Below are positions 1 through 9,765 of a DNA stretch of 64,000 nucleotides, piece by piece. The translations under genes and the position numbers were made by a program. The notes beneath the pieces were generated by a model. That model was not told where the DNA came from. It searched no databases and was given only the letters and a program-made list of their open reading frames with translations. The stretch comes from Bacteroidales bacterium. GTDB taxonomy: Bacteria > Bacteroidota > Bacteroidia > Bacteroidales > UBA932. Each line of letters starts with the position of its first letter. The stretch's first letter is position 1. The stretch lies in contig JAGBSL010000015.1 of assembly GCA_017631875.1 (NCBI GenBank), forward strand, positions 7,924-71,923, given 5' to 3'.

Positions 1-2598
1 CACAAGACCCTCGACTTTAGGCTGACTGTCGCCTACCACGACCTCGTCGTTGACATCGTACGTGAACGAGTATGTTCCATCCTTCTTGATGAAAAGCTCA
101 CGACCGGTAGCAGGGTCAATTCCAGCAGAGCGTACAGCCCAGATTGCTGTCGGGCTTCCGCCGTCATAATATCTGGTCGTTCCGGCAAGCGAAGCCTTTC
201 CGCTCTCGTTCAAGGCGCTGAATGAGTCACCTATATTGGCGTATACAGACCTTGAGCTTGTGGCATTGATGCTGATGTTCCAGTTTATACCCTCTGACGG
301 ACGGTATATTGGAGAAATGCGCAGGATCGCCTCCCAACCCTGGGTCTTCTGGCTTCCGGCATTCATCGCCACGCTTGTCACGCCCATGGATCCGGGTGTC
401 GTGATGATTGCAAGGAGAGGGTCCGTATGCTTCCAGTAGTAGTCGAACGAGACGTTGACACGGTCTCCCCAGAATGTCATGTCCGTTCCGATATCATAGT
501 TTGTGGTCTCCTGCCATGCCAGCTCGGTATTTCCGAGGGCATTGAGGATCACACCTGTTCCGAAGACGTTGGTCATCCAGCCGTTGAACTTATATGTCGA
601 GAACGCCTGGTATGCCGAGAAGTTCTGGTTACCAGGATTTCCGACAGAGCCGCGTATCTTCAGAAGCGAGAAGAAGTCGGTGCCCTTCATGAACGGCTCC
701 TTGTGGATGTTCCATCCTGTTCCCACAGACCAGGTATTTCTGAAGCGGTTGCCGGTACCGAACATGGACGCTCCGTCAAGACGATAGTTGAAATCAAGGA
801 GATATCTGTCATCATAGACATAACCGCCGTTGACATAGAAGCTGGCAGCACGCTTGAGGCTCTCGCTGTAGTCTGGAGAGTCCCCTACCGGATAGCCGTT
901 GGCAAACGACGGTGCGTCGAACTGGTCGTCGGTAAATCCGTTGGCAGAATAACCATATATCTTGCGGCCGTTGCTGCTGAAGTTGAATCCTCCCACAGCA
1001 TTGACCATGTGCTTCTTGGCGAAAAGCTTTCCGAACGTGATGGCCGCATCACCCTCGTAGACCATTTCACTGATCTGGGTATGCGAGAAGAGGCCCTTCT
1101 CAGTCTCACCTACCCCGTCAAACTGTGTGTCGAGCGGAGAGAAACGCGACTGCTCGTCATCGTCCTGCTTGGTAAGTCCGAACTTCGCCCTGAAGCGCAG
1201 CCCCTCAGTTACAAACCACTCGAAGATGAAGTTGTTCGTAAATCCGAAGCCAGTTGCCCTGTCCCAGCTGTTCAGGTGCTGGTTCCAAAGTGGATTCGCC
1301 ACAGGATAATCGTCCACACCTTCTTCCGGATAGTACAGATACCTGTCTACGCCGCCAAGGGCATTATACTTCCTGTAATATGGGTTGGCGTATGCATACT
1401 CTGCAAAAGACACCGTCGGATTGGAAACATTCAGCCAGTTTATCGAAAGCTTGTTGCTGAACTGGAACTTGCCTGTGCGGTAAATAAGGTCTACATTACC
1501 TTCCAGCGTCCTTCTGTCCGAATCCTTCATGACTCCGGCCACATTGCCCAGGCTGAGACCGATACCGTAGCGGATCTTGTCCTCACCTCCTTCCGCATAG
1601 ATGTTATGCTTGTGCGTGAATCCCGGACGGATAGGCTCGCTGAGCCAGTATGTGTCCACTCCCCTCTCGATTTCCTTGAGTCTCTCATTACGGAGAGCAT
1701 CCAGACGGATCTGGGCCAGAGGATTGCCGGAATTATCCTTATAAACGCCGGCCAGAGTCTCGAACTCAAGCTTCTCACGTGCATTCATGAGGTTGTAATC
1801 GCTAAGATCGGCAAGCGAAAGGCCGAAGTCGCCCTTATATGAAAGCTGAAGACGTCCGCGTGCCGGGGCTTTTGTTTCAACGACCACGACACCGTTGGAT
1901 GCCTTTGAACCATAGATGGCAGTCGAAGCGGCGTCCTTGAGGAGGGTCACCGATGCGATACGGTTCATATTGAGGTTCATGATGGTCTCAAGGGTGGTCT
2001 CGAATCCGTCAAGAATGAAGAGAGGCTGGTTCGGATCGGTACCGTACTCCTCCTTCAGGCCCACGACGCTGCTCTTTCCGCGGATCTCTATATCCGGCAT
2101 CATGTTAGGGTTGGATCCGAACTGAGTGCTCTCCATCATCTTAAATGACGGATCGAGGGTCTTGAGACTCTGAAGTACATTGGAACTGCCGACCGCCTTG
2201 AGTTCGTCGGTCTTGAAGGTAGCTGACGAACCTGTGAAGCTCTCCTTCTTCCTCTCATACACACCCGTCACGACGACGTCAGCCAACTGCTCGGCATTGG
2301 CGCTCATCACGATCCTACCGAAAGACGAAGCGTTATTCAAGGTGTACACCATGACCTCATCCTCATATCCGATGCATGAAATCACGATGTCACACTTCTT
2401 CTTAGGAATCTTCAGCTCGAAGTTTCCGTCCACATCCGTAATGGCTCCGACGCTTGTTCCGTCTACCACCACAGACGCCCCGATGATAGGATAACCGTCC
2501 GCCGCATCAATGACTTTACCCTTGAGGGTAACTTCAGCCGTCTGGGCCGAGACCATCAAGGGTAAAAGTACAAATATTAAACTAAGAAGTCTCTTCAT
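1..2598 (-). CDS. SusC/RagA-family TonB-dependent outer-membrane receptor, 3' end cut by window
   Basis: The visible 866 codons start at an ATG at 2598 and run off the left edge, so the C-terminal part of the barrel is missing. Residues 1-20 are a signal peptide ending MVSAQ. Residues about 22-110 look like the carboxypeptidase-regulatory-like domain typical of SusC proteins (GKVIDAADGYPIIGASVVV). A plug domain follows, with the SusC/RagA signature LLKDAASTAVYGSKASNGVV near residue 220. The rest is beta-strand-rich barrel. SusC proteins import ligands captured by a SusD-like lipoprotein, using TonB/ExbBD energy. No SusD is visible; if present it would lie beyond coordinate 1. The gene starts 10 nt after the stop of the BACON lipoprotein gene and looks like the distal part of the same operon. 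The substrate cannot be told. Confidence 0.93.
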   Translation of the reverse strand, partial: MKRLLSLIFVLLPLMVSAQTAEVTLKGKVIDAADGYPIIGASVVVDGTSVGAITDVDGNFELKIPKKKCDIVISCIGYEDEVMVYTLNNASSFGRIVMSANAEQLADVVVTGVYERKKESFTGSSATFKTDELKAVGSSNVLQSLKTLDPSFKMMESTQFGSNPNMMPDIEIRGKSSVVGLKEEYGTDPNQPLFILDGFETTLETIMNLNMNRIASVTLLKDAASTAIYGSKASNGVVVVETKAPARGRLQLSYKGDFGLSLADLSDYNLMNAREKLEFETLAGVYKDNSGNPLAQIRLDALRNERLKEIERGVDTYWLSEPIRPGFTHKHNIYAEGGEDKIRYGIGLSLGNVAGVMKDSDRRTLEGNVDLIYRTGKFQFSNKLSINWLNVSNPTVSFAEYAYANPYYRKYNALGGVDRYLYYPEEGVDDYPVANPLWNQHLNSWDRATGFGFTNNFIFEWFVTEGLRFRAKFGLTKQDDDEQSRFSPLDTQFDGVGETEKGLFSHTQISEMVYEGDAAITFGKLFAKKHMVNAVGGFNFSSNGRKIYGYSANGFTDDQFDAPSFANGYPVGDSPDYSESLKRAASFYVNGGYVYDDRYLLDFNYRLDGASMFGTGNRFRNTWSVGTGWNIHKEPFMKGTDFFSLLKIRGSVGNPGNQNFSAYQAFSTYKFNGWMTNVFGTGVILNALGNTELAWQETTNYDIGTDMTFWGDRVNVSFDYYWKHTDPLLAIITTPGSMGVTSVAMNAGSQKTQGWEAILRISPIYRPSEGINWNISINATSSRSVYANIGDSFSALNESGKASLAGTTRYYDGGSPTAIWAVRSAGIDPATGRELFIKKDGTYSFTYDVNDEVVVGDSQPKVEGLV

Positions 2599-2608
2599 TC
2601 ATCCTTAA

Positions 2609-4948
2609 CTAAAATCGCCTGAGTCTGTTCTCTCTCTTTATCTTGGACAGATTCTCACTTGAAAATCTCATATCGGACTCATTCCTGTCCTTGACTACCT
2701 TGACCTCCTGCTGCTCAGGAAGCGCATAAGGGATCGGCACTTCCGGCTTAGGCAATGCCGACTTGGTGAACAGATCATTGATGTCAGCCGCATCATACTT
2801 CCTGAAGGTGTACTTCTGGCGGTATACCCTACTGTATCTTCCCTCATTATCAATTGCCATTGCAGCAATGACTACAGCCTTGTTCCATGGTGCCCTGAAG
2901 TTGACAGACTCCGCATAGTATACACCATAGTATACGAGGGTCTCATAGAGCATTGCATCCGGATACTTCGCCGGATCCTCAAGACCGGTCACATACTCGA
3001 AGATCGTGTAGTAGTATGACTTATAGTCTCCGTCGATCGATATGCTCACCGGCACCATCGCATATCCGCGATACTGCGCTCCCGCATCCGGGTTGATATC
3101 GTAAAGGTCATCACCGTCATAGAACTTATCAAACGATGCTGTAATCGTTGTCGGAGAGTAGTTCTCCTCGCCGGTAGTGAACACTTCACTGAACTGCACA
3201 TCAGCAAGGAACTCGCCTGTGTTATAATCCATTACGACTGCAGCCACCTTGTATCCAGTCTCCGGAGCAAGGAAAGAGATGCTTCCTGTAGACTTGCCCT
3301 GAGAAAGCTCATAATATGCAAACTCTCCCATCTCGCCATAGTATGAATGGTTGATAAGGTCTCTGATATCCTGCTTCACCTCATCGGCTGTAGTTTCCGG
3401 TGAATATACATACCAGTAATAGAAGTGAGCCGCATCCGACGGAGTCACAGTGATGTCAAGCGAATTTGAACCGGCCTCGTTAAGAACAAAGTCGAACACG
3501 CAATCCTCTGCAGGGCCTGCAGGAGCTGTCTTGATCTTGAAGATCTGCATTGGAGTCGTCTGCTTACCGGCCTTATATCCGAAGATTACCATTGTGTACT
3601 CCGTATCCGGATCAAGACCTGACATACGGCCAGAAAGACTGCCTTCATAAACGAAGTTCAAAATGCCCCATGTACCATAATCCTCCATAAGGTGTGCATA
3701 GATCTGCTCCTCATTCATGCCATCCATGAATCTTGAAGGCTCGGCAATCATTACATATGGATCATTATTGGTTGTCTTCACATCCACGAAGAAAGAAGAC
3801 TGGTCGACATCATCGCCGACAGTGACTGTGATGACGTTGTCCGAAGGAGGAACATCACCTGTAGTGTGCCACTTGTAGGCAGCCTCGCCTGTGAACTTGC
3901 AGTCCTCGTCCCACTTACATGCAAAGACGATATACTCTGTAAGAGCCATGCACTCGAACTGGCTGTTCACCTGATTGATGTCGCTGTACCACTCATAGTA
4001 CTCGGCACGCGAAGTAAGTTCCTCGTAGTCCATGAGATCCTGGATATCCCAGTCCACGAATGCCTGGAACACCTTCACAGGATCATCTCCATGAACCGAA
4101 GCATACTCGTCGTATGTGGCCCTGTCCATGAGGTTCCAATAATAGTACACGCCATCATGTGACGGAGTCACGGTGATGTCCATGATATTGTTTTCCTCAG
4201 TCACCTCAACATCAAGAGTGATCGGTCCCTCGTAAGGAGGCTGTGTAACGGCCTCTGCAGAATAGATATCTGTGGTGCGCTCGCCCTCAGCTGACATACC
4301 ATATACATATACGACATACTCCGAACTTGGATCCAATCCCTTGTACTGAAGGTTCTCGAACGATCCCTTGTTGAGGATGGTCTTGATGTATTCTGTTACA
4401 GGGATTCCCTGATCCTGAGCCTGAAGCGAGTAATATGAGAAGTCCTCCTGGAAGATCTGCTCGTCAGACTCCATGTCAAGGAACCACTCCTTAGCCACAA
4501 CCTGTCCGACCCATGTAAGGTCAGGCGAATCGGTCTTTACCGAGAAGAGCACCGATGTAGATTCCGTTCCGGTAATGGTAAGAACGATAGGGTCATTCCA
4601 GATCGACTGGGTCACCTTGATGATGACATCCTGCAGACCCGAGCATGAAACCACAACATCAGCAGTCCTCTCCGCACCTGACTCATTCTTCGATGCGGTG
4701 AACTCAAGGATCCTTGACTTGAGGGTGCTGACTTCAAGCCAATCAGCATCATGTGCTACAGAAATCTCTTTTCCTGCGGATACATTCACAAGCTCGTAAA
4801 CGACCTTCTTGAGGGTTCCGTCAGCGGAAAGGTTCACCTGCGTTTCCGAAAGTCTGATCTCAGGATCACCGAGCGGCTCCTGCTTTACACAGGCTACAGC
4901 CGCTGCAGCAAGAACGATTGCTGCTATATAACGCAAAACTGTCTTCAT
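2609..4948 (-). CDS. BACON-domain surface lipoprotein with Fn3-like repeats (copy A)
   Basis: This is a 779-residue lipoprotein. I chose the ATG at 4948, one base after the stop of the upstream Omp28-type gene; an in-frame ATG at 4963 would overlap that gene and add five residues before the signal peptide. The lipobox is AVAC with the lipidated Cys at about residue 20. Residues about 29-114 resemble a BACON domain (Bacteroidota-associated, often in glycan-binding surface proteins), including DADWLEV. Several Fn3-like modules follow, each with an aromatic strand (YYYW, YYW) and a strand such as TEYTMVIFGYKAG. It is a clear paralogue of the 810-aa protein at 6079-8511 in domain order and in many phrases. 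Probable role: extracellular ligand or glycan binding for the SusC receptor; the ligand is unknown. No catalytic motif was recognised. Confidence 0.85.
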   Translation of the reverse strand: MKTVLRYIAAIVLAAAAVACVKQEPLGDPEIRLSETQVNLSADGTLKKVVYELVNVSAGKEISVAHDADWLEVSTLKSRILEFTASKNESGAERTADVVVSCSGLQDVIIKVTQSIWNDPIVLTITGTESTSVLFSVKTDSPDLTWVGQVVAKEWFLDMESDEQIFQEDFSYYSLQAQDQGIPVTEYIKTILNKGSFENLQYKGLDPSSEYVVYVYGMSAEGERTTDIYSAEAVTQPPYEGPITLDVEVTEENNIMDITVTPSHDGVYYYWNLMDRATYDEYASVHGDDPVKVFQAFVDWDIQDLMDYEELTSRAEYYEWYSDINQVNSQFECMALTEYIVFACKWDEDCKFTGEAAYKWHTTGDVPPSDNVITVTVGDDVDQSSFFVDVKTTNNDPYVMIAEPSRFMDGMNEEQIYAHLMEDYGTWGILNFVYEGSLSGRMSGLDPDTEYTMVIFGYKAGKQTTPMQIFKIKTAPAGPAEDCVFDFVLNEAGSNSLDITVTPSDAAHFYYWYVYSPETTADEVKQDIRDLINHSYYGEMGEFAYYELSQGKSTGSISFLAPETGYKVAAVVMDYNTGEFLADVQFSEVFTTGEENYSPTTITASFDKFYDGDDLYDINPDAGAQYRGYAMVPVSISIDGDYKSYYYTIFEYVTGLEDPAKYPDAMLYETLVYYGVYYAESVNFRAPWNKAVVIAAMAIDNEGRYSRVYRQKYTFRKYDAADINDLFTKSALPKPEVPIPYALPEQQEVKVVKDRNESDMRFSSENLSKIKRENRLRRF

Positions 4949-4949
4949 A

Positions 4950-6062
4950 TTACTTGTAATCATATGTCACTGTCTCTCCAATCTGGCAAAGAGCACAGTT
5001 TACAACATCATAGTTTCCATTCGCATCAGCAGCAGTGACGAGGATCAGAACCTCGCAGTTGTCTGCCACCCATGTCTGATCGACTGGAAGGACGAACACC
5101 TTTGAAGCCTTCTCTCCTGCTGCGATCTCACCGAGCTTGTCGCCGACAAAAGAAAGCTGAGACAGCTTGCCCGCTGCATATCTGAGAGCATTGTCATGTG
5201 TATTGTGCCATGATTCCGACATACCCGACTGGAGGGAGTAGATGCCGTCCTCGAGCAGCCATGCAGCTACACGGTAGTTATCAGTCTTGGCAGCCTTGAC
5301 CTCTACATTCACAAGAACGTCATTTCCTGAAAGTTCTGCCGCCGCCGCGATGCCGACGCTTGCCTTATCCTGCTTCAATGCATCGATCTGAGCCTTGATC
5401 TCCTGAAGATCTGTACCCACAGAAGTTGGAGTCAGGTTGAATGTGAGCATAGGATACAGACCTGTGACATTATATGCCATTGAAAGGTCACGCGCTGCCT
5501 CAGAGTAAGCCGCATCAGCCTCACCTCCATTGTACGAGTGCGAAGCAACATGATGATAAAGACCATTATATGAGGCATCCTCCGAAAGCTTCTTCAGACT
5601 CTCCATCATACGAGGACAGTTTACGCATGTTGCACCGGTGTGCTGCACAAGGAGCATTCTATGCTTGAATGAGACATTATCCTCCTGCGGATCTGCAGGA
5701 AGCTCAGGTACGTCGTTGATCGCCGTGATGACAACATCATCTGAGACCTTAAGTCCGTAGACTGCATAGAAGACATACTCGCCTTCCTTCTGCGTGGTAA
5801 ACACATTCGTTGCCAAAGGAGACTTCTCAAAATTCTGATAGATCTCCGCATGCTCGGTCACATCGTGTGTCGCGCCCTGGGCATCTGTAACAGTGACAGT
5901 GAATGTGACGGCATCAACTCCGTCACTTCTGAGCTGATCGGCATCAGAGGTGAGCGAAATCTCACCTTCGATGACAGGTACGACTTCCTCAACAGGCTTG
6001 CCGCAGGCACTCATAAGGCCCGCAGCAACCGCTAAGGAAGCTAGAATTCTAAATATTTTCAT
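4950..6062 (-). CDS. Omp28-type thioredoxin-fold lipoprotein (copy A, CVNC)
   Basis: The 370-residue protein has a lipobox MSAC (Cys 20), an Ig-like N-terminal domain at about 35-115, then a thioredoxin-like domain with HTGATCVNCP (Cys 146 and Cys 149) and a probable cis-proline in GLYPML near residue 204. The C-terminus VVNCALCQIGET...YDYK matches the ends of its paralogues. Omp28-related outer-membrane proteins are a Bacteroidota family first known from Porphyromonas; their biochemical role is not settled. A CxxC in a thioredoxin fold suggests thiol-disulfide chemistry outside the inner membrane (inference). The gene ends one base before the BACON lipoprotein gene and begins 16 nt after the second BACON gene. 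Closest relative in the window is the copy at 8529-9647, with which it shares HRMLLVQHTG and HVASHSYN. Confidence 0.88.
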   Translation of the reverse strand: MKIFRILASLAVAAGLMSACGKPVEEVVPVIEGEISLTSDADQLRSDGVDAVTFTVTVTDAQGATHDVTEHAEIYQNFEKSPLATNVFTTQKEGEYVFYAVYGLKVSDDVVITAINDVPELPADPQEDNVSFKHRMLLVQHTGATCVNCPRMMESLKKLSEDASYNGLYHHVASHSYNGGEADAAYSEAARDLSMAYNVTGLYPMLTFNLTPTSVGTDLQEIKAQIDALKQDKASVGIAAAAELSGNDVLVNVEVKAAKTDNYRVAAWLLEDGIYSLQSGMSESWHNTHDNALRYAAGKLSQLSFVGDKLGEIAAGEKASKVFVLPVDQTWVADNCEVLILVTAADANGNYDVVNCALCQIGETVTYDYK

Positions 6063-6078
6063 GTAATGTTAATTTAAA

Positions 6079-8511
6079 TTATCTGGCAATCATCTTTGAT
6101 TTTCTTGTCTTCAGTTCAAGAACCTCCTTCATTAGTCTCTCGCGACGGATATCCTGAACCTTTCTCATGGCCTCGTCATGCTTTGCCTGCATCTGAGCGG
6201 CAGTCGGGCCATTCTGCGAGATCCTCTTGTCGCCGACATTCATTGAAGCAAGCGGCGTTACCTGAGCGGATCTTGTCTGAGGCGCCTTCTTGAGAGAAGC
6301 GATGAAATCCTTGGCAGGTGACACGCCATCCTGAGTGAAGAAGAGCGGTGCGCGGTAGATCTTGGTTACATTACCGTCATAGTCGTATGCCATCGCCGTG
6401 AGCGTCATCTTAGTATCATACTTGACAACAAAGTTGGTCGAAGCTCTGGTAAATCCGCCACCCTCAAGACCAGCATAGAAAAGTTCATCAGGGTACTTCT
6501 CCTCGTCCATCAGGTCATTTGCATATATTGCATAATAGTATGCGCTGCACTTTCCTTCCACGCTGAGCTTGATCGGCATCAGGGCATCGCCATCACCGAG
6601 CAGCTGCTCGAACTGCTTCTGGCCGGCATTGATCAGCTGACCAAGGTCATAATAAGGACCATACTCAAAGTTGAATGTAATGTCCGCATATTTCTTCTCA
6701 AGAGTTGTGAACGGCTCGCTGAACGCAACCTCCGAGAGGAACTCACCGGTGTCATAATCCATGATTACCGCACCCACCTTGTATTCAGTTGCAGGATAGA
6801 GATCCCATGCGTTGGCGCTGTCATCTCCGAGAGAAAGCTCCCAAGAAGAGAATGTAGCCACATCGCCCTCATAACTATACTGGATTGTCTGGCTGATGAA
6901 GTACTTAGCGTCATCGGCAGTATAGTATGAAGGATATACCAGCCAGTGGTAGAACTGTCCCTTGTCAGAAGGCGACACCTCCACAAATGCGAAATCGACA
7001 TCAGGAGTAACCTTGAACTCGAATGTACAGTCCTTTGGATCACCGGCAGACAGTGTCGTAAAGTCAGCCTTATCCATTTCGGCTGTCGTCATTGTACCGG
7101 CCTTATATCCGAAGGCAACGATCGTATACTCTGTGTCCGGACGCATGCGGGAGAATGTCTTGGTGTTGGCGCCGGTGAATGTGTATTCGCCGATCAGATA
7201 GTCATACTTCTCGGTAAGATATACAAAAATCTCCTCATCTGTCATTCCTGCGATCTCGCTTCTCTTTACCGGCATGACAACGTATGGATCTTCTGTAGTG
7301 GCGGTTGTAATGGCATCAGCTGAAGACTGAGTCACATTGGCCACCTCGAGAGTGATCTGGTTTGCAGAAGCATCGATTCCCTGACTTGTATGCTCATAAG
7401 TGGAAACCGGACCTGTAAGTCTGCACTGCTCGTCCCACTTGCATGCATAGATCACATACTTGGTTGCAGCCTTCATCTCCATATATCCCCAATCCATCAC
7501 ATTGGCCTCGTTGTAGATCGCGAAGTAATCATCCGGTCCGCTGATCATACCAAGCTCCATCAGTTCACCTACTTCAGCGTCGATTTCCTCATTCTGGATG
7601 GCATCGCGAAGGCTGCCGCCATTCTTTGCCTTCCACATATCAAGAGTAGCTGCCGGTGCTATACCGTAGAAATACGGAACACCTGTATGGGATGGAGTGA
7701 TAGTATATTCAAGAATGTAGTCATTCTCCTCAGCTGTGAAAGAGAATGTAATGTCTCCCTCATACGGAGCCTCTGTAGAGAATGGAGCCGACACGATGTC
7801 AGTGGTACGCCTTCCGTCGAATGTAATTCCATAAGCATAAAGCACATAGTCGTTTGACGGCTGAAGACCATCGAGAGTGACGTTCTCCATTGAGCCTACC
7901 GCGCACATCATTTCAATAAACTCCGCAAGAGACAAATCATTGATGTCGGCAAGGTATGCGAAATACTCGAGATCGTTCTGGAAAAGTTCGTCCGCTGTAT
8001 CGAAATACTCGAAGCTCTCCTTGTAGGTCACCATAGGGATCCATGTCAGTTCCGGATCTGATGTGGTGATGGAGAAGGTAACGCCAGTTGCTGAAACTCC
8101 CGAGATCTCAACCTTGAGAGGATTCACGAAGAACTCCTGAGACACCTCGACAGTAACGTCCTCTGCTCCCTCATAACTGAGGACCACCTGAGCCTCGCGT
8201 ACTGCTCCGGTCTCATTGATATCTGCTGAGAACGAAAGCACGCGTGCCTTCGCCGTGTTGACTGTAAGCCAGTCAGCATCGCTGGCAACGGAGATCTTCT
8301 TTCCCTCTACAGGGTTTTCGATCATGTATGCAAGGTCGACAGCAGCTCCATCTGAAGCCAGAGCCACTTCTGTCTTTGCCAGCTGGATTACCGGCGTCTT
8401 GGCCTGATCAGGCTTATCGTCAGGCTGCTGGTCCGGTTCGATTTTCGGACCGCATGAGGCAAAGGCCCAAAGGGCTGCCATCATCGCAATTGCAAGATTC
8501 TTTATTTTCAT
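6079..8511 (-). CDS. BACON-domain surface lipoprotein with Fn3-like repeats (copy B)
   Basis: The 810-residue lipoprotein has lipobox FASC (Cys 20) and then an acidic/Pro linker (EPDQQPDDKPDQ) that could serve as a surface-export signal. A BACON-like domain spans about 40-126 (SDADWLTV), followed by several Fn3-like modules, for example LQPSNDYVLYAYG and TEYTIVAFGYKAG. The C-terminal tail (about 745-810) is Arg/Lys/Glu-rich and predicted helical (MRKVQDIRRERLMKEVLELK). It lies 17 nt after an Omp28-type gene and 16 nt before another, so it is the downstream member of a tandemly duplicated two-gene module. It is paralogous to the gene at 2609-4948. Ligand unknown; binding rather than catalysis is likely because no active-site motif is visible. 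Confidence 0.85.
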   Translation of the reverse strand: MKIKNLAIAMMAALWAFASCGPKIEPDQQPDDKPDQAKTPVIQLAKTEVALASDGAAVDLAYMIENPVEGKKISVASDADWLTVNTAKARVLSFSADINETGAVREAQVVLSYEGAEDVTVEVSQEFFVNPLKVEISGVSATGVTFSITTSDPELTWIPMVTYKESFEYFDTADELFQNDLEYFAYLADINDLSLAEFIEMMCAVGSMENVTLDGLQPSNDYVLYAYGITFDGRRTTDIVSAPFSTEAPYEGDITFSFTAEENDYILEYTITPSHTGVPYFYGIAPAATLDMWKAKNGGSLRDAIQNEEIDAEVGELMELGMISGPDDYFAIYNEANVMDWGYMEMKAATKYVIYACKWDEQCRLTGPVSTYEHTSQGIDASANQITLEVANVTQSSADAITTATTEDPYVVMPVKRSEIAGMTDEEIFVYLTEKYDYLIGEYTFTGANTKTFSRMRPDTEYTIVAFGYKAGTMTTAEMDKADFTTLSAGDPKDCTFEFKVTPDVDFAFVEVSPSDKGQFYHWLVYPSYYTADDAKYFISQTIQYSYEGDVATFSSWELSLGDDSANAWDLYPATEYKVGAVIMDYDTGEFLSEVAFSEPFTTLEKKYADITFNFEYGPYYDLGQLINAGQKQFEQLLGDGDALMPIKLSVEGKCSAYYYAIYANDLMDEEKYPDELFYAGLEGGGFTRASTNFVVKYDTKMTLTAMAYDYDGNVTKIYRAPLFFTQDGVSPAKDFIASLKKAPQTRSAQVTPLASMNVGDKRISQNGPTAAQMQAKHDEAMRKVQDIRRERLMKEVLELKTRKSKMIAR

Positions 8512-8528
8512 GGTATAAGTATTTTCGA

Positions 8529-9647
8529 TTAGAGATAGTTGTAGGAAATCGAGCCGTCCACCGGACAGTATGTGCAGTTGACAAGCTGGTAATCACCGTT
8601 TCCGGAAACGGCAAGAATCAGAAGCTTGCAGTTCTCAACGATCCAGTTCTCGTCAATATCGATAGCCGCGACGATATCCTCTGTCTGGCCGGCCTGAACC
8701 GTTCCGAGGTGCTTTCCATAGATCTGCTCGTTCTTCTGCGAACCATACATCAGACGAAGGCAGTTGCTGTGCATGTTGTGCCACGAAGCAGAAGCTCCTG
8801 ACTGTGGCGAATGAATATTATCCTCAAGCACCCAGACGGCAAGACGATACTTGGAGTCTACAGCAGCCTTAAGACTTACATTGACGAGGATCTGATTACC
8901 GACAACCGCTGAAACCGCTGAGATACCGGCGTCAGCAGACTCCTTGCTGCAAGAGGTGATGGCATTTTTTATCTCATCCTCGAAACAGATCTGGTTATCG
9001 GTAAGATCCGTTGTCACCATCGGATACAGACTTACGCCCATATTCTTGGAAAGAGACTGCGCTGCGGGAGAATATGCGGCGTCAGATGAATTATACGAAT
9101 GAGACGCCACATGAAGATACTTGGAATTGTACTCCGCATCATCACCGATACGCTTGAGGATATCCATTACCTTAGGACAATTCGGGCACTCGTTTCCTGT
9201 GTGCTGGACCAGAAGCATACGATGTGCGAAAGATGTCTTCGAGGCATCCGAATCGGCAGGAAGCGCCGGAACACCCTTGACCGCCTTCACGGTAACGGTA
9301 TTGGAGATATCGAATCCACGGACAGCATAAAAGGCATAGTCGCCTTCTACGGTCGTCTTGAAGTTCGGATCCGTGATCGGATCGTCTTCTCCTTCGACGA
9401 AGATTTCCACGTCGGCAGTCACATCGTGCTCTTCTCCATGATTATCCACAAGGATTACAGAAAGAGCAGACGTGTACTGACCATCGGCCTTGATTACATC
9501 CTTCTCCGCATAAAGAGTGATGTTTCCGACCAGTTCATCTGTAGTTCCGGTGTCTGTATTATCATCCACATTACCTGGGTCAACTGTACCCTGACAAGCA
9601 GAAAGGCAGAAAGATGCTACCACAAGCAGGCTAAAAATCTTTTTCAT
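8529..9647 (-). CDS. Omp28-type thioredoxin-fold lipoprotein (copy B, CPNC)
   Basis: The start is the ATG at 9647 (MKKIFSLL), where a normal signal peptide begins; upstream in-frame starts would add a non-signal-like extension reaching into the terminator of the preceding gene. The resulting 372-aa protein has lipobox LSAC (Cys 18) followed by QGTVDPG, an Ig-like domain at about 42-125, then a thioredoxin-like domain with GNECPNCPK (Cys 154 and Cys 157) and cis-Pro in SLYPMV. The end QLVNCTYCPVDGSISYNYL has the family's conserved C-terminal Cys and Tyr. It follows an intrinsic terminator and a TATATTTG promoter element, so it is probably the first gene of a unit running through the SusC receptor. 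Role as for the other Omp28-type proteins: uncertain, possibly thiol-redox. Confidence 0.88.
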   Translation of the reverse strand: MKKIFSLLVVASFCLSACQGTVDPGNVDDNTDTGTTDELVGNITLYAEKDVIKADGQYTSALSVILVDNHGEEHDVTADVEIFVEGEDDPITDPNFKTTVEGDYAFYAVRGFDISNTVTVKAVKGVPALPADSDASKTSFAHRMLLVQHTGNECPNCPKVMDILKRIGDDAEYNSKYLHVASHSYNSSDAAYSPAAQSLSKNMGVSLYPMVTTDLTDNQICFEDEIKNAITSCSKESADAGISAVSAVVGNQILVNVSLKAAVDSKYRLAVWVLEDNIHSPQSGASASWHNMHSNCLRLMYGSQKNEQIYGKHLGTVQAGQTEDIVAAIDIDENWIVENCKLLILAVSGNGDYQLVNCTYCPVDGSISYNYL

Positions 9648-9671
9648 AAATTGCATGTATAAATTAATCCA

Positions 9672-9679
9672 CAAATATA
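9672..9679 (-). promoter_or_regulatory. Bacteroidota -7 promoter element TATATTTG
   Basis: On the minus strand this reads TATATTTG, a match to TAnnTTTG, and it lies 24 nt upstream of the ATG at 9647. No TTTG sits at the ideal 19-21 bp spacing, so the -33 half is weak. Its position just after the terminator at 9719-9740 makes a promoter here plausible. Confidence 0.5.
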
Positions 9680-9718
9680 GTAAAAAAGACGTCACCTTCT
9701 GCTGAGTGCAAACAAAAA

Positions 9719-9740
9719 GGTCCGGCATTTCTGCCGGACC
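9719..9740 (-). terminator. Intrinsic terminator after the 1061-aa lipoprotein gene
   Basis: There is a perfect 9-bp inverted repeat, GGTCCGGCA / TGCCGGACC, with a 4-nt loop. On the minus strand it is followed by TTTTTGTTT. It lies 26 nt past the stop at 9766 and splits the locus into two transcription units. Confidence 0.8.
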
Positions 9741-9765
9741 CGAAAATCATATCAAGATCAATGGA

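Noticed and set aside
427..1842. A 471-codon open frame on the plus strand
   Set aside because: It lies wholly antisense to the SusC gene, has no signal peptide or known motif, and its codons mirror the coding bias of the minus strand.
8529..9728. Start of the Omp28-type gene at 9728
   Set aside because: It would place the start inside the terminator loop of the upstream gene and bury the signal peptide 27 residues in.
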